64,000 nucleotides of DNA from Fasciola hepatica (GCA_948099385.1 CANUEZ040000069.1:1197501-1261500); one strand, 5' to 3'; counted from the stretch's first letter, positions 10,845-24,109 are shown. A program made the numbers and translations. The notes: generated by a model not told the origin, from the letters alone.

Positions 10845-11299
10845 AATTTCAGAGCCAGAATAGCCCGACTAAAGATTGTATCCTTTCCGAGATCGGAAAT
10901 GACCGTAGCAGAGCTGTCTGTGACGACAGTCATAACATTTAAGAAAAGCTTAGATAAAATAGATCGAAAGTCGAGCTTCTGAATGAATACACCCATCGTG
11001 CAGCACAGCGTAAACAATACTGACACTCGTCCCACCACTTTGTGATAAACAGACTCGCAATGGTTCATGAGTCGACCAAGGCCGGTCAGTGGTTCTACGC
11101 ACAATCCACCAGCAACCTAACCAACTTTTGTTCGAGGAAATTGACAACATTAGAAATAATGCAGAAGTGGACGAAAGAGCAGGGTTCTTAACTGGAACTA
11201 AGAAAAAGCAGCCGGGGGTGCCAAGAGCCATTTGTGAATAGCAACATTCAAACAAAACGAATAATACTGGTCTCCAGCTTTACGGGAATTGAAAGTCTA

Positions 11300-12540
11300 A
11301 TAGAGAAACTGTTATTCCTCAGACTGAACAAAAGTGTCGGGAACCGTGTTCTGGTGGACGTGGTGCAAGCTACCGTTGGCCGTGATTGGCACACGACCAA
11401 AACTCAGGTTAAATATAGGGGTAACTCTGTCAGCAGAGTTGAACCAATTTGAAATCAAAGTAGCGCTTCTACTACAACTGCTTTTTCCCCTTTTGCGGCT
11501 CTTAAATTGCCTGGGGGAGACCATAACGCAAAGGAGAGCAAAGCTTTTGCATGGTAGCATCCGAAAACTGAACCTTGAACTAGCTAATGGAGTATTGAAA
11601 GTCGGGAGGGGTTGATGAATTCGAGCCCAGAGTACGGAACGGAGCATTCTTTATTTTTTCCCGGTAACCACTACACCAAAAAATGTGTGATACATGTTTT
11701 ATGTCGAAAAGAGAGGCGTGCAATTTTATACCACTTGTTGGATAATGTTTGTGGACTATTATTGGTGACTAAGGGAGCGGTAGCAGTCAAGCAAATGGCC
11801 GGTGATTGTCCAGTGCGTCAAGGCCGAAATGTGGCAGTGGGTGAAGGGATGATGTTTGTCCTTCGTGGGAAAATAGAGGAGCATGTAGGAAAGATATGAT
11901 TGCCTGATAACGTGCACAAAAGTCCAGGGCAATTCATTTTGAGGTAGTAAAAAACAAGACCACTAATTCTTTCCTGATGACATTCTAATGGTTCGTCACC
12001 GGGCGAGAGTTTCCAAAAACCATGTTCAGACAACGGTTCAAGTTTTGTTGAGGCATAAACGGATTTAAAGGGGAGATTGAGTTTCCTGAGACACGAGATA
12101 AAACAGCCGCTGGTATTTGCATTCACTCTATGCCAGTCATCTTGGAGGTTTTCGGTAAAGACTCATACGATCGACCAGGAGAATACTCTTGACTCCACTT
12201 TCAAAACGAATCATTGACGATGAGAAGCCGTATACCCTGCCAGCTGAAGTAGAGTGCTTGTTAAAAACCTCTAGTCCCGATGGTTCCGGATCCTGGAGGA
12301 GAACCGGCCCTCGCTCACAATGACGTGTTGTTATCGCGTTCAAATCTAGGAATGATAATCCCGAAAACTCTATGTGGAAGTTATAGGATGAAAGCAAGGT
12401 AATCACCTGGCACAAGCTTATTGGAAACGTTGAATGAGAGAGTATTTGCAGACACTGAAACTCCGTCAACAAACTGATCCCCAGGGAGGCATAGTTCAGG
12501 GGTGTTGATGTCGTCATTCTTGTGGAGGGCTACTTACACA
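11300..12540 (+). pseudogene. BEL/Pao pol relic A (integrase region)
   Basis: In broken frames the plus strand reads, in order: the region before the integrase zinc finger (LSAELNQFE, then LKVGRG for the family's LRVGGRL), a degraded zinc-binding region (FFPGNHYTKK, LLVTKGAVAVK), part of the core (SRAIHFEVV near 11918), and the post-core segment at 12264-12396 (VPDPGGEPALAHND, then IIPKTL). These line up in order with the pol of the LTR-flanked BEL element at 54.9-60.0 kb. There are many stops and frame changes and no LTR was found nearby, so this is an old dead copy. Confidence 0.7.
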
Positions 12541-12559
12541 AAGGTACATGGTTTTTTGA

Positions 12560-14870
12560 AGTGGTCAAATATTGCCCCACGGAAACCGCTGGTTTTATTC
12601 GCACGGTGTTGTTAAAAACAACTGGAGGGGGCCTACCCCGAGATGTTCGTAACTAGAGTTTACTCGAAGGGTCAGCTGTGATGGTAACTTCGATTCAACG
12701 GAATCAATGCCAGTAAAACTGATGGAATATCTCCGAACACCGGGTGCTGATTGAAGGCGAATTTGTCACTTATCTCTATTGCATTTCGCAAAAGACCTGA
12801 CTTCTGCACCCAAAATTGAGGGTACATTTGTATCTAGATTTTTGCTACTTTCATAATTTTTAATGGAGGTAATTTGTGGAAACTCCAGATCAGCTCATGA
12901 CCTGAAGTGTTTCCTGATATACCTGGAACTTCGGAAGAACCATTCATCGATGGAATATAGAAAGGTCCTTATTTCTGAAACCTTGCATTTTTACTGATAT
13001 CCAATCGACGCTTCTGAGAGTACTTGAACATTTATGCCCGTGTTCTAGGTAAGATTATTTCTCTAAAACTAAATTTCTCAACTTTGAAGCGTTTATTAAT
13101 TAGTTGCATTTTTTCCAGAGGTTTCTTTTTTATTTTGGCCATCTATTTTTATCCTGGTAAGGAAGCTTTTTTGTTCTTTGCATCTCCAGACTGTCTACAA
13201 GTTTAAGCTGTGCCGGACATGTGTCTTTACATTCTCGCTAGAAAATGTATTTTCGCCTTATGATACTTCAATGCCCGGATGTTTGGTGTGAGCTTTTGAG
13301 AAACCCTGTAATTGGGCGTGCTACCGACCGGCATAAGACGTAACTCCGCCCGGGAGACATTTTCACTGACTTTAGAGTCTAGGTAGATTGCAGTGAATCA
13401 GTATCTTTATCTACTCCTTAGACACTGACCTTTTCAGGAAGAATTTCGGGGACGGTGAAGCGAACACTTGTAGAAACCATCTCTGATGGTAGTCACACAA
13501 TTGCAATATTTAGACTATGCGATCTATTCTTGTTGATTTTTGCACAAACAACAGTACACATCAACCACTGCCTTTGAAGACACGTTTATGTCTCACTCAT
13601 GTCCACCATAGAATTCTCCTGGTTTGGCCCCCGACTACCGTGACGGCTGTCCTGGTCGTGAATTTTCCTGAACAAAGGTCCACGTTATTAATTGTTATGT
13701 CTCGGTGGGGCACGGCAGTGCCATGATAAAAGTTTCAGTATCAGGCCTGGCCTCCACATATAGGTGTGACACTCAAGATTATAGACAGGTAAAAAGCATT
13801 CAAGTATCTTTTCCGTACATTAAAAGCAGCCAAGGGGAGAGCACCAGAGTAGTCGGCACCAGCTTTTGTGATTTGGTCGTAAAGCAGTTCAAGAAGCCAT
13901 GACCAGTTCAACGTTTCACATAAAAAACAACAATATTTCATTTGCATGAACTACCTCCATCGGAATTCCGATTGTTTAGATGTTGCACTGATTCTGTGTC
14001 AAAAATCGGACTCAGTACCCACCAAAATGCATAAAATCTGGGGGAAATTTACCAGCGATTCAATCCCCCAGTCATCAAATAACTGGCCTTGTTCGTTCTG
14101 AATATCACATTGGATCCTCAAAGCGACGCGTACCCCGAATCGATGCTCAAATCAAACCACAAACGTGGTTGCTCTGTGAATTCTACGGCACTATCCAGGA
14201 GTCTAAATACAAACACTAAGGATCATACCTCTGACAGTGGGCCTCAGTCCGTATCCAGTCAATAGGATAAAAACCGGTGCTAAAGAAAAAGTTGACCGAG
14301 AAAGAATCAAGAAGGAGTACCTTCCCTGTGGTGCAGGTAAATTATGCACCCTTAGTTATGTCCGAAGTACGGTTTCACGAGAGTGGCAGTCAAAAGTTAA
14401 ATTAAATAAGCTAAAATTCTGCGACCAGTCAAAGCCAGCGAAGAAATGAAACCAAACCGAGCCGTTACGACTCAGTGCCTCATCAAATATCCGTAATGTT
14501 ATCTCAGTGAGGAATAACGGCCATGAAAGGAAAAAAATAAGTGCATCGAACGTAGATTGAGTGCGGAACACGACGCAGTATCAGCACGAATAGGGTTAGG
14601 GAAAGCAGTCTAAAATCAGTCAAGAAGTATGCGCGGATAAGCTGGTGAGGAATGTTCGATCAGTATGAATGTTACATCGGTGGTCAAAATTTCTCTCGGT
14701 TGGTTAAGCCGATTTCACGAGGTAATCGCTTGTGGTCCGCCTTCCTACTTACGCTGTTGAGCCACCGGAGTTCACAGGACTCACAGCAGTTTGCTTGCTC
14801 CCTCTTATTATTCGGGGTTCACCAGGACAAAGAACGGTAAGCCTGCATGCCTTCCAGCCTAGGACTCCGG
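12560..14870. other. Stretch without recognisable genes
   Basis: No frame longer than about 70 codons and no domain motif seen. It lies between two BEL/Pao relics in opposite orientation and may hold their degraded ends, but no LTR pair could be aligned by eye. Confidence 0.4.
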
Positions 14871-17470
14871 CTTCTAGTCGGCACCCTCCGACAAGCGAAT
14901 TTTTCTCACATCTCTCAGTTACGTTCCTTTACTAGTTTGAGTACGGCCGGCCGTACGAGTCCAACTGCATCATCTTCAACGTTCTCAGCTGCTCCCATGG
15001 ACCGCCTGTTTCTCGACGTGATCTCTAAGGCAATCAGCACAAAGTCGCTCTTTCTGAGATTTATTTGTTACGAAGGCCTTTTTTGTTTTGTCTGGAGTGT
15101 CGGAACCTATTTCACTACCCATCGACACCAAGAATTATCTGCTACGTGACGGACCTGTTTCCAGTGTCACGACTAATTTTGTGCTAGCCCCCAAACAATA
15201 GCGGACTGTTTGGAGTTAATGAAAGTCTCCTCCGGTCGATTGTTCAATATTCTACTTCGACTGAGGAAGTATGCTGTCTGCTCACTCCATATCTGTTTCA
15301 TAGAAAGCATTTGTAGCAACCTACGTACAGAACTAGCCATTCTGTTTTATACGCCCCCGAGGGGATTCATGCTCGGTGGCTGAGGTGCCAACTTACGCCT
15401 GGACTGGCTAGGTGATCGTAAATGTGCCGCCTACTCCAACGTTTCAGTAGATCCTTGAGTTCAGTAACGGCGTCCACGAAATTGGAGCCTCTGTCGCTAT
15501 AGATCTCTGTTGGTTCCAAGTCTACCAGCAAATCGGACGATGGGCATGAAAATTTTGTGCTGAAACTAGCTGTTGTCTCCAAGTGAATGGATCTTGTCTG
15601 TCATCAAGTGAATAGACAGCCGTACTTTTTCTCAACCCCGGTCCCTACGAACAAGGATGGAACAAGTAAGTCATTTCCGACCGAGTTAAATCAATACCGT
15701 TTTTCTACAGGATAGGGGAAGGGGAGCCACCAACTGCTGACTAGGGACAGCAGCCAGTCAATGACAAATTAATCGTTGTCTTGTCATCCGTTTCACTGCG
15801 CCGATTCCCTTGATGGTCGAATACCCTCGCGGACTGCAACCAGTACTTGTGCGGTGCTGCGTTGTCATTCTCAACTATGGTGGTGGCGGATCATTGGTTC
15901 GTTCGTCCAATATCCGTCGGACGAAATAGCCGGGTTTTTAAAGGCATTTGGATATTCAGCTCAACTTGATCGTTCGCAAGCCTACAAAAGGCTTCGTGAT
16001 ATAAAGGGGCGTTGTTCTATTGGGGAACCCAGAACACCTTTGGAAGGCTCTTCTACAAAAAGTCTTTGTTGCGGAAACCCTCGGAATGACTCCTCATAAA
16101 CCATTGGTATCACTTTTACTCTGGCCCTGCCTATGTTTGCGGCGAACAGGCTACCCATTTTCAGCAGCCCCTTGCTCCTTGAGGAAAACAATTTGAGTAT
16201 AGTAAGTGAACCAAGCCTTCAAAGACTCGGACCACTCAAATTACTGGTAGAAGATGAAGGTCATGCTGGCATGCAGGTCGGTTACAGTTATGAAGCACGT
16301 CCTTTCTTAGTCTTCAAGCCTTCTGTTTGGACTGACAGTAAAACTCTTGGTGGATTTTTATCCCTCAGAGGTGAGAGTCCCCTCAGTCAAGTCAGCAGAT
16401 CCCCTTCGGTTGGGATTCCTCCTGAGGCCAGGTCAGCAATATTATTTTCCGGTCGTACGTGCCACCACTGGGACGAGTCAGCATATTGAAGAATAATCCC
16501 TGGGTGGTTAGCAACGAATGTACTATAGCGCCCACCGGTTCTCTCTATTTAGCGCTTGTCAATCACTGAATCTGTCCAGAAGTGCACTCTACCGAAACAA
16601 TCTGTTAGGCTCTTACTCAATCAAACGCCTGAGATGGCTGCCGCCAACTTTAGCCTTGAGATAGTAGCGGTTTTTTAGAAGCTACTTGCGATTTACTACA
16701 CAGGAGCACATAGTACGAGGTTCTGTTCACGAAAACTCGCATCGCGTGGGTTGCTGCCTAGTATTCAGTTTCCGAAACACCACAGGACATATGCGACTCA
16801 GTTAATCCTACCCTTGTTGGGTCTCCTTAGGTAAGCCCCTTGGAACCCTTATTTTACCAACATGGTTCACAAACGATGCCCAGTAAATCCACGACACGAT
16901 ATTATCTGCGCTGCGTTGACTATCTCAATTTGATTTTGATCTGCGCAACCTCTGAAGTAACTTCCTCGACGGGAGAACGAGGGGCTGCTTGTCCAAGTGC
17001 ATCATATAAGGAAATGATTCTCAACAGTATGCCTCTCCTTGTTGAGGGCCTATCAAGTCACTAGAATTGAATGGTGACTTCGTTGGAGATTGTACCTCAC
17101 AGAAAGCCCAGTGCTCTCTGACAGGTGTTATTCTGCTGACGGAGACGAACTGAACTGGCCTTACTTAAGGGTCCGGGGAAAAGGCTATAAACTTTAATGT
17201 GCCGGATACCCAATTTCTCAGCTTGAAACTAGCTCGCTTCAGTAACCTATTTATTCATCTCGTGGAAGAAGTAGCCTCAGCATTAATTGAATTCAAGGCA
17301 ATCATCGACATAAAAATTGCTTTCTGCGGCTCACTTGTAAATGTTGCAAAACCTCTCATCACCCATACTGAAGGGTTTGACTCCACCGGGGGTGAGCCCA
17401 TGGCACTCGTTATGGTCTTATTGGCTCCCGCGTTCGGCACGGTTTACAAAGTCGGGGTAAGCTATCAAGA
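14870..17470 (-). pseudogene. BEL/Pao pol relic B (RT, RNase H, integrase)
   Basis: Read on the minus strand from right to left. The RT palm has an intact YVDD (NFYVDDCLEF, about 17310) and a following FKLRNWVS. RNase H has CSKSQVAS, RLKLAAAI and HFWTDS (16560-16750), then FVANHPGII and NNIADLASGG (16400-16550). The integrase core has EIYSDRGSNF (about 15490) and HLASPGVSWHL, then PLGG in a shifted frame. The C-terminal domain has SDFVLIALE, GLVRPAVLK and LRDVRKIRLSEG (14880-15100). The order is that of BEL/Pao pol. Several stops and frameshifts make it non-functional. Sequence between 17470 and 18800 could be the rest of RT but was too decayed to call. Confidence 0.75.
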
Positions 17471-17479
17471 CTGGTCAAG

Positions 17480-19640
17480 TGTCAAATCGCAGCTACAGCC
17501 AAAGCCGTTAGTATTCGTCTTTAAAATCCTCCTCTGTGTGCTCAGAAATGAATTGTGGAAGCACTAAATCTTCCGTGGTCTACGTCTTGTTCTCGAACAC
17601 GTATGCAACCATTTGAACACTGGGATCAATTTCACACGCACATATGCACGAGCAGGTACAGATTTGGGTCATCATTTTCCTTTCGTATTTTGCGAGTCAT
17701 CTATAACGTTTCGCACTATTATGAGTGCAAATAACTGAAAAGGAATTTGTTCACCAAGTTGTTTCTTCTCAATGTGTTCTGTGGGATTTTCCGGGCACCT
17801 TTCACCATACTACTTTCTTGTTACTCCGCGGTGGTATTCACTCACTGCCCTAGGCGGTACCGAGCAACATGACATAGCCATCTAGGGTAGTTAATGGTGC
17901 TGACCGCTACAGCTTTCAATAGCACAAACCGTTACTGACTTGCAGTCATTCTCTATATGTCTTCCTTTCAGACACGAAGCACTCCCCCTTCTCCGGGCTT
18001 CTGCCCATTACGCAGATATGATTAAAGCCGAGAAATTTTGGCATGGTGCTACCGAGTGGCTTCCATCACAAAATGATCAGGTTAAAAGTCCATCTTTGTC
18101 CGGCTTCGCTGTGCTTATGGCCCAACTAGACCCAGATTGACGCGGACTCGGGTTGCGAATGACTTGGTTAGTCTGGCCGGCCGTCTAAGTTCGGCCTGCC
18201 AGTTTTTTGAAGTGACTGCTAGCTAACCTGGTCCTGGAGGACAAGATTTCCGGCGGTTCTCTAAAATCTGGTCCTCAAACATTATGTAATAACCGATCAA
18301 CCCTCCTCCCAGCCTATTTATTCTGCAAGGTATATGGACGACTACTGACTATACTTTCCAGGATAGCCCGAGAGTTTATGTTGGACGTACAATCCATGTA
18401 TAAGAGATCAATCATGTTGCTCTCCATTCTAACTGCTAGTATCGGCAGTTCTTCCGAGCCGAAGCTGCTGGCGTTGACACTTTCATTGGGACTTCTAGAA
18501 GGGATCGCCTCACCTTGCTCGATCGACCAAACCATTCCTTCAGTATCCCATTAGCTATTTGATAGTCCTCGCAAAGAGAGCGTTGCACATTCTTCAGTTG
18601 GTTCCAGCTCCTTACCCCTTTTTAATGTTGCAAATACAGCAAGCTTTGACCGTCTTTCACGACCTTCGAGCTGATTTATACTTGGAGAGTATTCCTAGTA
18701 ATGGTTTATTTCGAAAATCTCGAAACATGCTGCAGCACACGACCAACTAATACAGTTTGCGACAAAATAGATTTCATGACATTGATACAGACATGCCTAC
18801 GCAAACTAGTAGGGGGAGAGATTAACCATCAAAAATGAATAGGTAATTTGCCGAGAAATTCACCACTATATCGTGGATATGCCGAAGATTAGGCTACAAA
18901 TTATTTCAGTAGCAAAAATCACCTGGAAACCATGAGTTTTACTCTACAACCCTGAAGGGCTAAGTGACTTGTCAAAAACTGATCCCAATGTCATGGACTA
19001 AGTCTGAAAAACACACGCAGGAAATTTCCTTTAGTATGCTCACCGCAACTCTCGGCTGGAACATCTTCCGGACTTCCGCTCTATCCCGATCTATTTTAGA
19101 CCGTGTTGTGAACTGGGTATGCTTATCTCCAAGTCCGGCTAAACCCTTGGGTGTTTCACGTCAAAACGTGGGGATAACAGATCATCCACAGCACCTAAAA
19201 AAAGGAAATGGGAAAAATTGTGGTTAGAATGTAAGGCCATATGGAGTTCATTATGGTCCTAACCAGGCCTCCCTTCGAAAAAAGACACAACTAGACCCCA
19301 TTTTGAACTTCCGTATTTCTATTTAAGAATAACAGTACATTTCTGGACAGCGGCTGAGGCGCACTCACGAGCTCTCATGCTAACCTTCAGTTGGAACAAC
19401 CTCCAAACTGCTACCTTCCTATCTGTTTCTACTTCAGAATCGCCCGACCGACATATTGTTTGGCTGTTATACATCCTGTAGAATGCTTGCTGATCGCCGT
19501 GCTTACCATGTTTCATACACACGCAGTCCTGACATTGCCCCAAAGGTTTAGCTGGGAGTCAAAAAATGGTTTGACCCCTCGGTTCCTTGCTCGAGGGGCC
19601 CTCGAACCTAAAGATGTATAGTTGCGAGAAGCTGCAGGGC
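17480..19640. other. Stretch without recognisable genes
   Basis: Probably partly the decayed 5' end of BEL/Pao relic B, but no RT or protease motif could be confirmed. No other repeat was identified. Confidence 0.35.
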
Positions 19641-19904
19641 TCAAAGCCAGAAGTATGGTACACCAACGCCTGCCGCCTTCGAACAAAGTGAGGGGATTTT
19701 GCTGACAGATGCCACCTCATCAACGTCATTGCAGTGGTTGAAACCTGGTTGGACGCTGCAGAAAGTGTGATCGGTTCACTACTAAGTAACCACGCCGTCT
19801 ACCAGGTAAACCGGCAAAATGGACGAGATGGAGGAGGTACACTGTTTACTTGTGTGAAGTGGTGGACAAAAACCCCACAAGCACATTGAGACATTCGAAG
19901 GAAA

Positions 19905-20600
19905 GGACGGAGAGGGATTTCCCAAACACAACAGTCAGCAAGCTATTCATAATCGATTGTTGGATGGGCATTACCATTCAGTTCAGAAACTGACTACTCA
20001 ACCAGTGGAACGAAACTCAGATGCGCTCAGATCTAATCGAGCAGAATATGCCGACTGTCTGCAATGATCAGGTACTGCAACTTTGAGGTTGTATATTGAT
20101 AAGAACAACTACAACATATGGCGTTGTCTTGGCTATGGACGCTAAAAGTAGGCAGTAAAGCAATCCGAATTCTACCATCAAGTAAAGGACCTAACTTGAA
20201 CATATTAGCTTGTTCATCTGTCGCAGGAGTCTTGAAGTATGAACGTCATACAACGATTACATGGCCTATTGTTAATGAGTTTCCCTCATGCTGCTCACCA
20301 AATACGTTTTTTCCCACCATGTAGTCCATTTTTCAATCCGATGGAAAAGGCATTCAGTGAATTCAAACAGGTAAAATGTTTCCTATTTTAATTTGTTTAT
20401 ATTTTTTGATACACTTGAAGTGGTTTACTGAAAATACAACAGTAATAAGTGCTCTGCCACATGGTTTGACGATACGGGCACATCGTTTAAACCTTCTCCA
20501 ATCAATTTGCGGTGCAGCATTTGATACCATTTCCACGGTCAACTGCGCAGCATACGATCGTCACACTTTCTTATTTGTTCCGTCAGCTTCGCAACACGAG
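19905..20600 (+). pseudogene. Tc1/IS630-like DDE transposase relic nested in the LINE endonuclease
   Basis: The plus strand reads a transposase-like path: RNSDALRSNRAEYA (about 20010), YIDKNNYNIW (first catalytic Asp region, about 20095), GSKAIRILPSSKGPNLNIL (about 20153-20210), a gap where the second Asp block should be, then FFPPCSPFFNPMEKAFSEFK (20309-20370), which matches the PPYSPxLNPIE signature carrying the third acidic residue. It has one stop after the first block, frame changes, and an internal deletion. This is the DDE_3 family of cut-and-paste DNA transposons. It interrupts the LINE, so it inserted later. Confidence 0.65.
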
Positions 20601-20680
20601 TCTTTGTAAAAAAAAATTGTTCCAATGTCCCTTGATGTCATTAAATTCTGATACTTTTGACCTGAGTGGCTTGCAGCGAC

Positions 20681-20796
20681 ATGGCTAAAGGTTGTGTGCC
20701 AAGGCTAAAGACTGATGGGCCCTGGCTAAAGAATGGCGGGTCACTGCTAAAGGATTGTGGGTCGTGGCTTAAGGATTGCGGGTTTTGGCTAAAGCT
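20681..20796. repeat. Minisatellite, about 21-23 bp x 5-6
   Basis: Imperfect tandem copies built on GGCTAAAGGATTGTGGGTC, e.g. at 20682, 20703, 20724, 20745, 20766 and 20787. It sits at the right end of the segment that interrupts the LINE endonuclease. Confidence 0.8.
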
Positions 20797-22799
20797 TGGT
20801 GAGAAACTGTGTAGTAAGATATGAATACGACCAACGGGAGCACTCAGACTCAGTGTGCACTGATGGTATACAGGATGTTGCTTGCGTTCTACGAATAAAG
20901 AACCGAAACCGAGTGACTGCCTGTGCCTATCGCAGTCTAGACACAGTGCCAGAAGAAAATAGGGAACACCTTAATTTTCTGTCTCGAGTCGAACAGGCTG
21001 CCCCAGACCTAGAGTTGATGGGGGATTTCAACGCACGGAACTTTAGCTGGGTGGAGCATAGCCAAGCCACTACCGAATTTAAGAGGACACTCTTGGACTT
21101 GTCGAAGCTGTGCAACCTACGTCAACATGTCAACAAACCTACCAGACATCGCACGGGTTAAGCACCATCCCTTCCATACCACATCTTCACCATCAGCGAA
21201 CATGACATCGGTGGAATGATGATCCAGGCACCGCTAGGCCAAAGTTACCGCTGTGCGCTCACCTTCCAAACGGTGACCCCAAAAATTTAAAGCACGAGAT
21301 TTGTCAGAAGATTTGGACGAGTAGATTGAGAAACCTTCTCACAGAGAAAGCCAAAGAGATAAACTGGCTACGACAGAGCGAAAACTCGGCACTAGAGGAG
21401 AGATGGGAAATCATCAGAGGTGGCTTATTAACACTTATGGACGAATTTGCCCCCGCCAGAAGCACTAAGAACCAGAATAAGCTCTCTTGGTGGACACCTG
21501 CGATTAAACGGGTTTTACAACGACGGAATGGTTGCTGGCAGAGATAATTACTGTCTCGCAGCCCCAACTCATGGAACAGTGACATCAAGGTCCAATGCTT
21601 AGCGAAATACCAATCTAAACTAAAATAAGCTTCACACGTAAAGGCAAGCCCGAAGAGATTCTACAGCTATTTACAATTTAATGCCGCCCTCAACGAAGGG
21701 GTTGGAGAACTATACCTCTAGGATAGCAGAAGGGCTACAACCAACAGTGAACCAGCAAACGTCCTACAGAAACTTTTTCAGAATGTATACTGGATCAACA
21801 GTGACACAGAGGTTGCGCTTCTCTCACAGCAGATGCGCAAACTAATGGACGTAGAGGTCACCCCACAGGCAGTCCTGAAGATCGTGCAGGGACTAAACAC
21901 ATATAAAGCAACAGGGTCATATGGGATTCATCCAGCTGTGATGATACTCCTAGCAAACATAATCTTTCATTGAATCCAAAGGCTGTTCATCACTTCCATC
22001 CGCGAAGGTAGGGTCCTCACACACTGGAAGCGGCCTTAGATGTAGCCGTCCATAAAAATGTCCCCCGAACCGACGCAAAAAACTACAGACCAAACAGCTT
22101 AACCAGTGCACCGGGCAGGTACATGGAAAGGATGATTAGGGACCGCATTGTTGCACATGCCACCGAAAATGGCATGCCAAGTGATGCGCAACATGGTCTT
22201 GTGAAATGTCGCTCCCGCCTCACAAACCCAACATGCTTCCTATACGATGTCACCAGTCAACTTGAAGAGGGAATAGGGGTCAAAGTCTCCTACCTGAGCC
22301 TCAGCAAAGCTTTCGATGCTGTAAACCATAGGCTGTTTGCAGCGACATTGCCCGACTTTGGTCTAGGAGGTTCACTGAAATATCCGGATATCTGACTTCC
22401 TTGAAAGCAGAACCTTCCGAGCTAAGGTTGATGTCGGGCTGTCCATCCCGGGAGAGGTGGTCGGTGGAGTTCCACTGGGATCCGTTCTAGCTCCACTTCT
22501 GTTGCAGCTGCTCACTGAAAAACTCACTGACCATCTGAAAAATCCGTGAGGCCTATTCGCGGACGAATCTGAAGTGAGAGAAAACGGAAACAGAAGAGAC
22601 CTGGCAGCTGACATCCAGGCAGTGCTACTTTGGACTACAAAAAAGGGCCTCCCAGGGAACGTCTCAGAGTCCCAAATACTGACGGCCTTTTCGATCTCAC
22701 TTTCAACTGACACCTCACAAAGCTCACTATGTTATTTTGTAGTTTATTTTTCCCGTTGAAGAAGGGAAAGGTGTTTTTTAGCTACTCAATTTGAAATCA

Positions 22800-23640
22800 A
22801 ACTACACCAAACTCGGAGTTGCCTCTCTGAGAATGTTCCCCTAACCCTGCCAGTGCAAGTGTCCCGATGCACTTTAGGCTCGAGTCTATTCTCGTCCTAG
22901 AATCCTGTCCTGTCCAGGTCTGAGGTTTCCTGGGAACTTCTCACAACAAGCCCCACCCGATATCTAAGCCAGATCAATCACCTTACAGGGGCACCTAATG
23001 AGAATTAGGTCACGGATCAACAGCGAATGATCCGGTTTCGGTGATGCTCTCCTCCTTTCAAAGGTGCCTTATTGCTGTGGACAAGCAAGCGCTCCAGTAG
23101 TTCCAGGAAGATATTATATTTCTTTTCATTTTACCAAGCCTACGCCTATGCCTATGACCAGGCAAAAAGATTTCCACCTTCTCATTACAATATTTTGTCC
23201 CTCCTTTGCACTGCATTTTGCTTGGTAATTATACCTTCATTTGTTGGGACTCTTCTTCCCCCACCAAATGTAAAATCACGCTCATCCTTGGATGACACTT
23301 GCTATTTATTCTGGAAACTGTCTTGCCCACTTCGTGGGATACCGTTTCTTTTCCCATTCGTATACGTACCCTTCAGACTTCAAACTTAGAGTCCGTAGGG
23401 CAGTAAAAAACCATTGGCCTGGTCAACTTTATACAAACATTACCTCTATGCATTATTCGTGAGCAATTAATTTTTCATTGAACTTGGGTAAGTATCACCG
23501 ATCATTTCCAGTATGACCTCGTAAAAATATATTTTCTCCATTCCAAGATAACATTCCTCTCAACGATCGCAAGTTTGACCGATGCTTCAATACTGCATCC
23601 AAATCGTGAGAAATAAAAACGTAATTGCAAATGAGTGGTA
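22800..23640. other. LINE 3' flank and unassigned sequence
   Basis: The first 200-300 bp is probably the LINE 3' UTR. The remainder has pyrimidine-rich tracts and no recognised gene. Confidence 0.35.
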
Positions 23641-23656
23641 GATTAGATTTGTATAA

Positions 23657-24102
23657 TATGATTCATCATGCAGCTTCAACGTTCAACTCACCATTGAAAA
23701 CCATGGAAGCACTGAACAGCTGTTTCATCCTTGTTGGGAATCATCAGCAGTGCACATACACCGAGCCCCCACGGAAACCCGAACCCGGGATGGACAATTG
23801 TGAATCGAACACCTTAACAACACAAGGCTATCCGGGCTGGCTCTCAACGGTTTGTTGAACATCTACACTACATGATATATCACCCTTTCTTCACTTTTGC
23901 TATATCATGTATGTAGGTGTTCAGCAAACCGTTGAGAGCCAGCCCGGATAGCCTTCACAATCGTTCACCCCGGGTTCGAGTTTCCGTGGGGGCTCGGTGG
24001 ATGTGCACTGCTGATAATTCCCAACAAGGATGAAACAGCTGTTCAGTGCTTCCATGGTTTTCAATGGTGAGTTGAACGTTGAAGCGGCATGATGAATCAT
24101 AC
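23657..24102. repeat. Long hairpin: two head-to-head copies of one repeat
   Basis: Left arm 23657-23884 and right arm 23899-24102 are near-perfect reverse complements separated by about 14 nt; the left arm has an extra insertion of about 22 nt. Each arm holds GGTTCGAGTTTCC next to GTGGGGGCTCGGTGG (or the complement), loosely like a tRNA-type B box, so the unit could be a SINE. The two copies may have inserted in opposite orientation or arisen by inverted duplication. Confidence 0.8.
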
Positions 24103-24109
24103 TATGTAA

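Larger units (their letters stand above)
9200..11280. other. Intergenic stretch, no recognisable gene
   Basis: AT-rich sequence with two TA microsatellites. One 119-codon minus-strand frame (10485-10844) ends in a hydrophobic segment (CVLIILSFGLLVSS) but matches nothing I recognise. No repeat family was identified. Confidence 0.5.
19645..22800 (+). mobile_element. CR1-like LINE relic, split by a nested insertion
   Basis: ORF2-type domains in order on the plus strand. Endonuclease start: WYTNACRLRTK and VVETWLD (19660-19760), then GRDGGGTLF. After an insertion (about 19890-20795) come the endonuclease end GDFNARNFSW (about 21020) and VNKPTRHRTG. RT follows: ATGSYGIHP (about 21910), MERMIRDRIV and AQHGL (22123-22200), SLSKAFDAVNH (about 22300), GVPLGSVLAPLLL (about 22460) and LFADES (about 22555). 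The canonical YxDxSKAFD has lost its first Asp and FADD reads FADE, so RT is dead even apart from the stops. The clade (CR1/Jockey-like) is inferred from motif style. Confidence 0.75.

Noticed and set aside
17480..18800. Extension of BEL relic B into the 5' part of RT
   Set aside because: Only vague resemblance in scattered frames; no motif clear enough to annotate.
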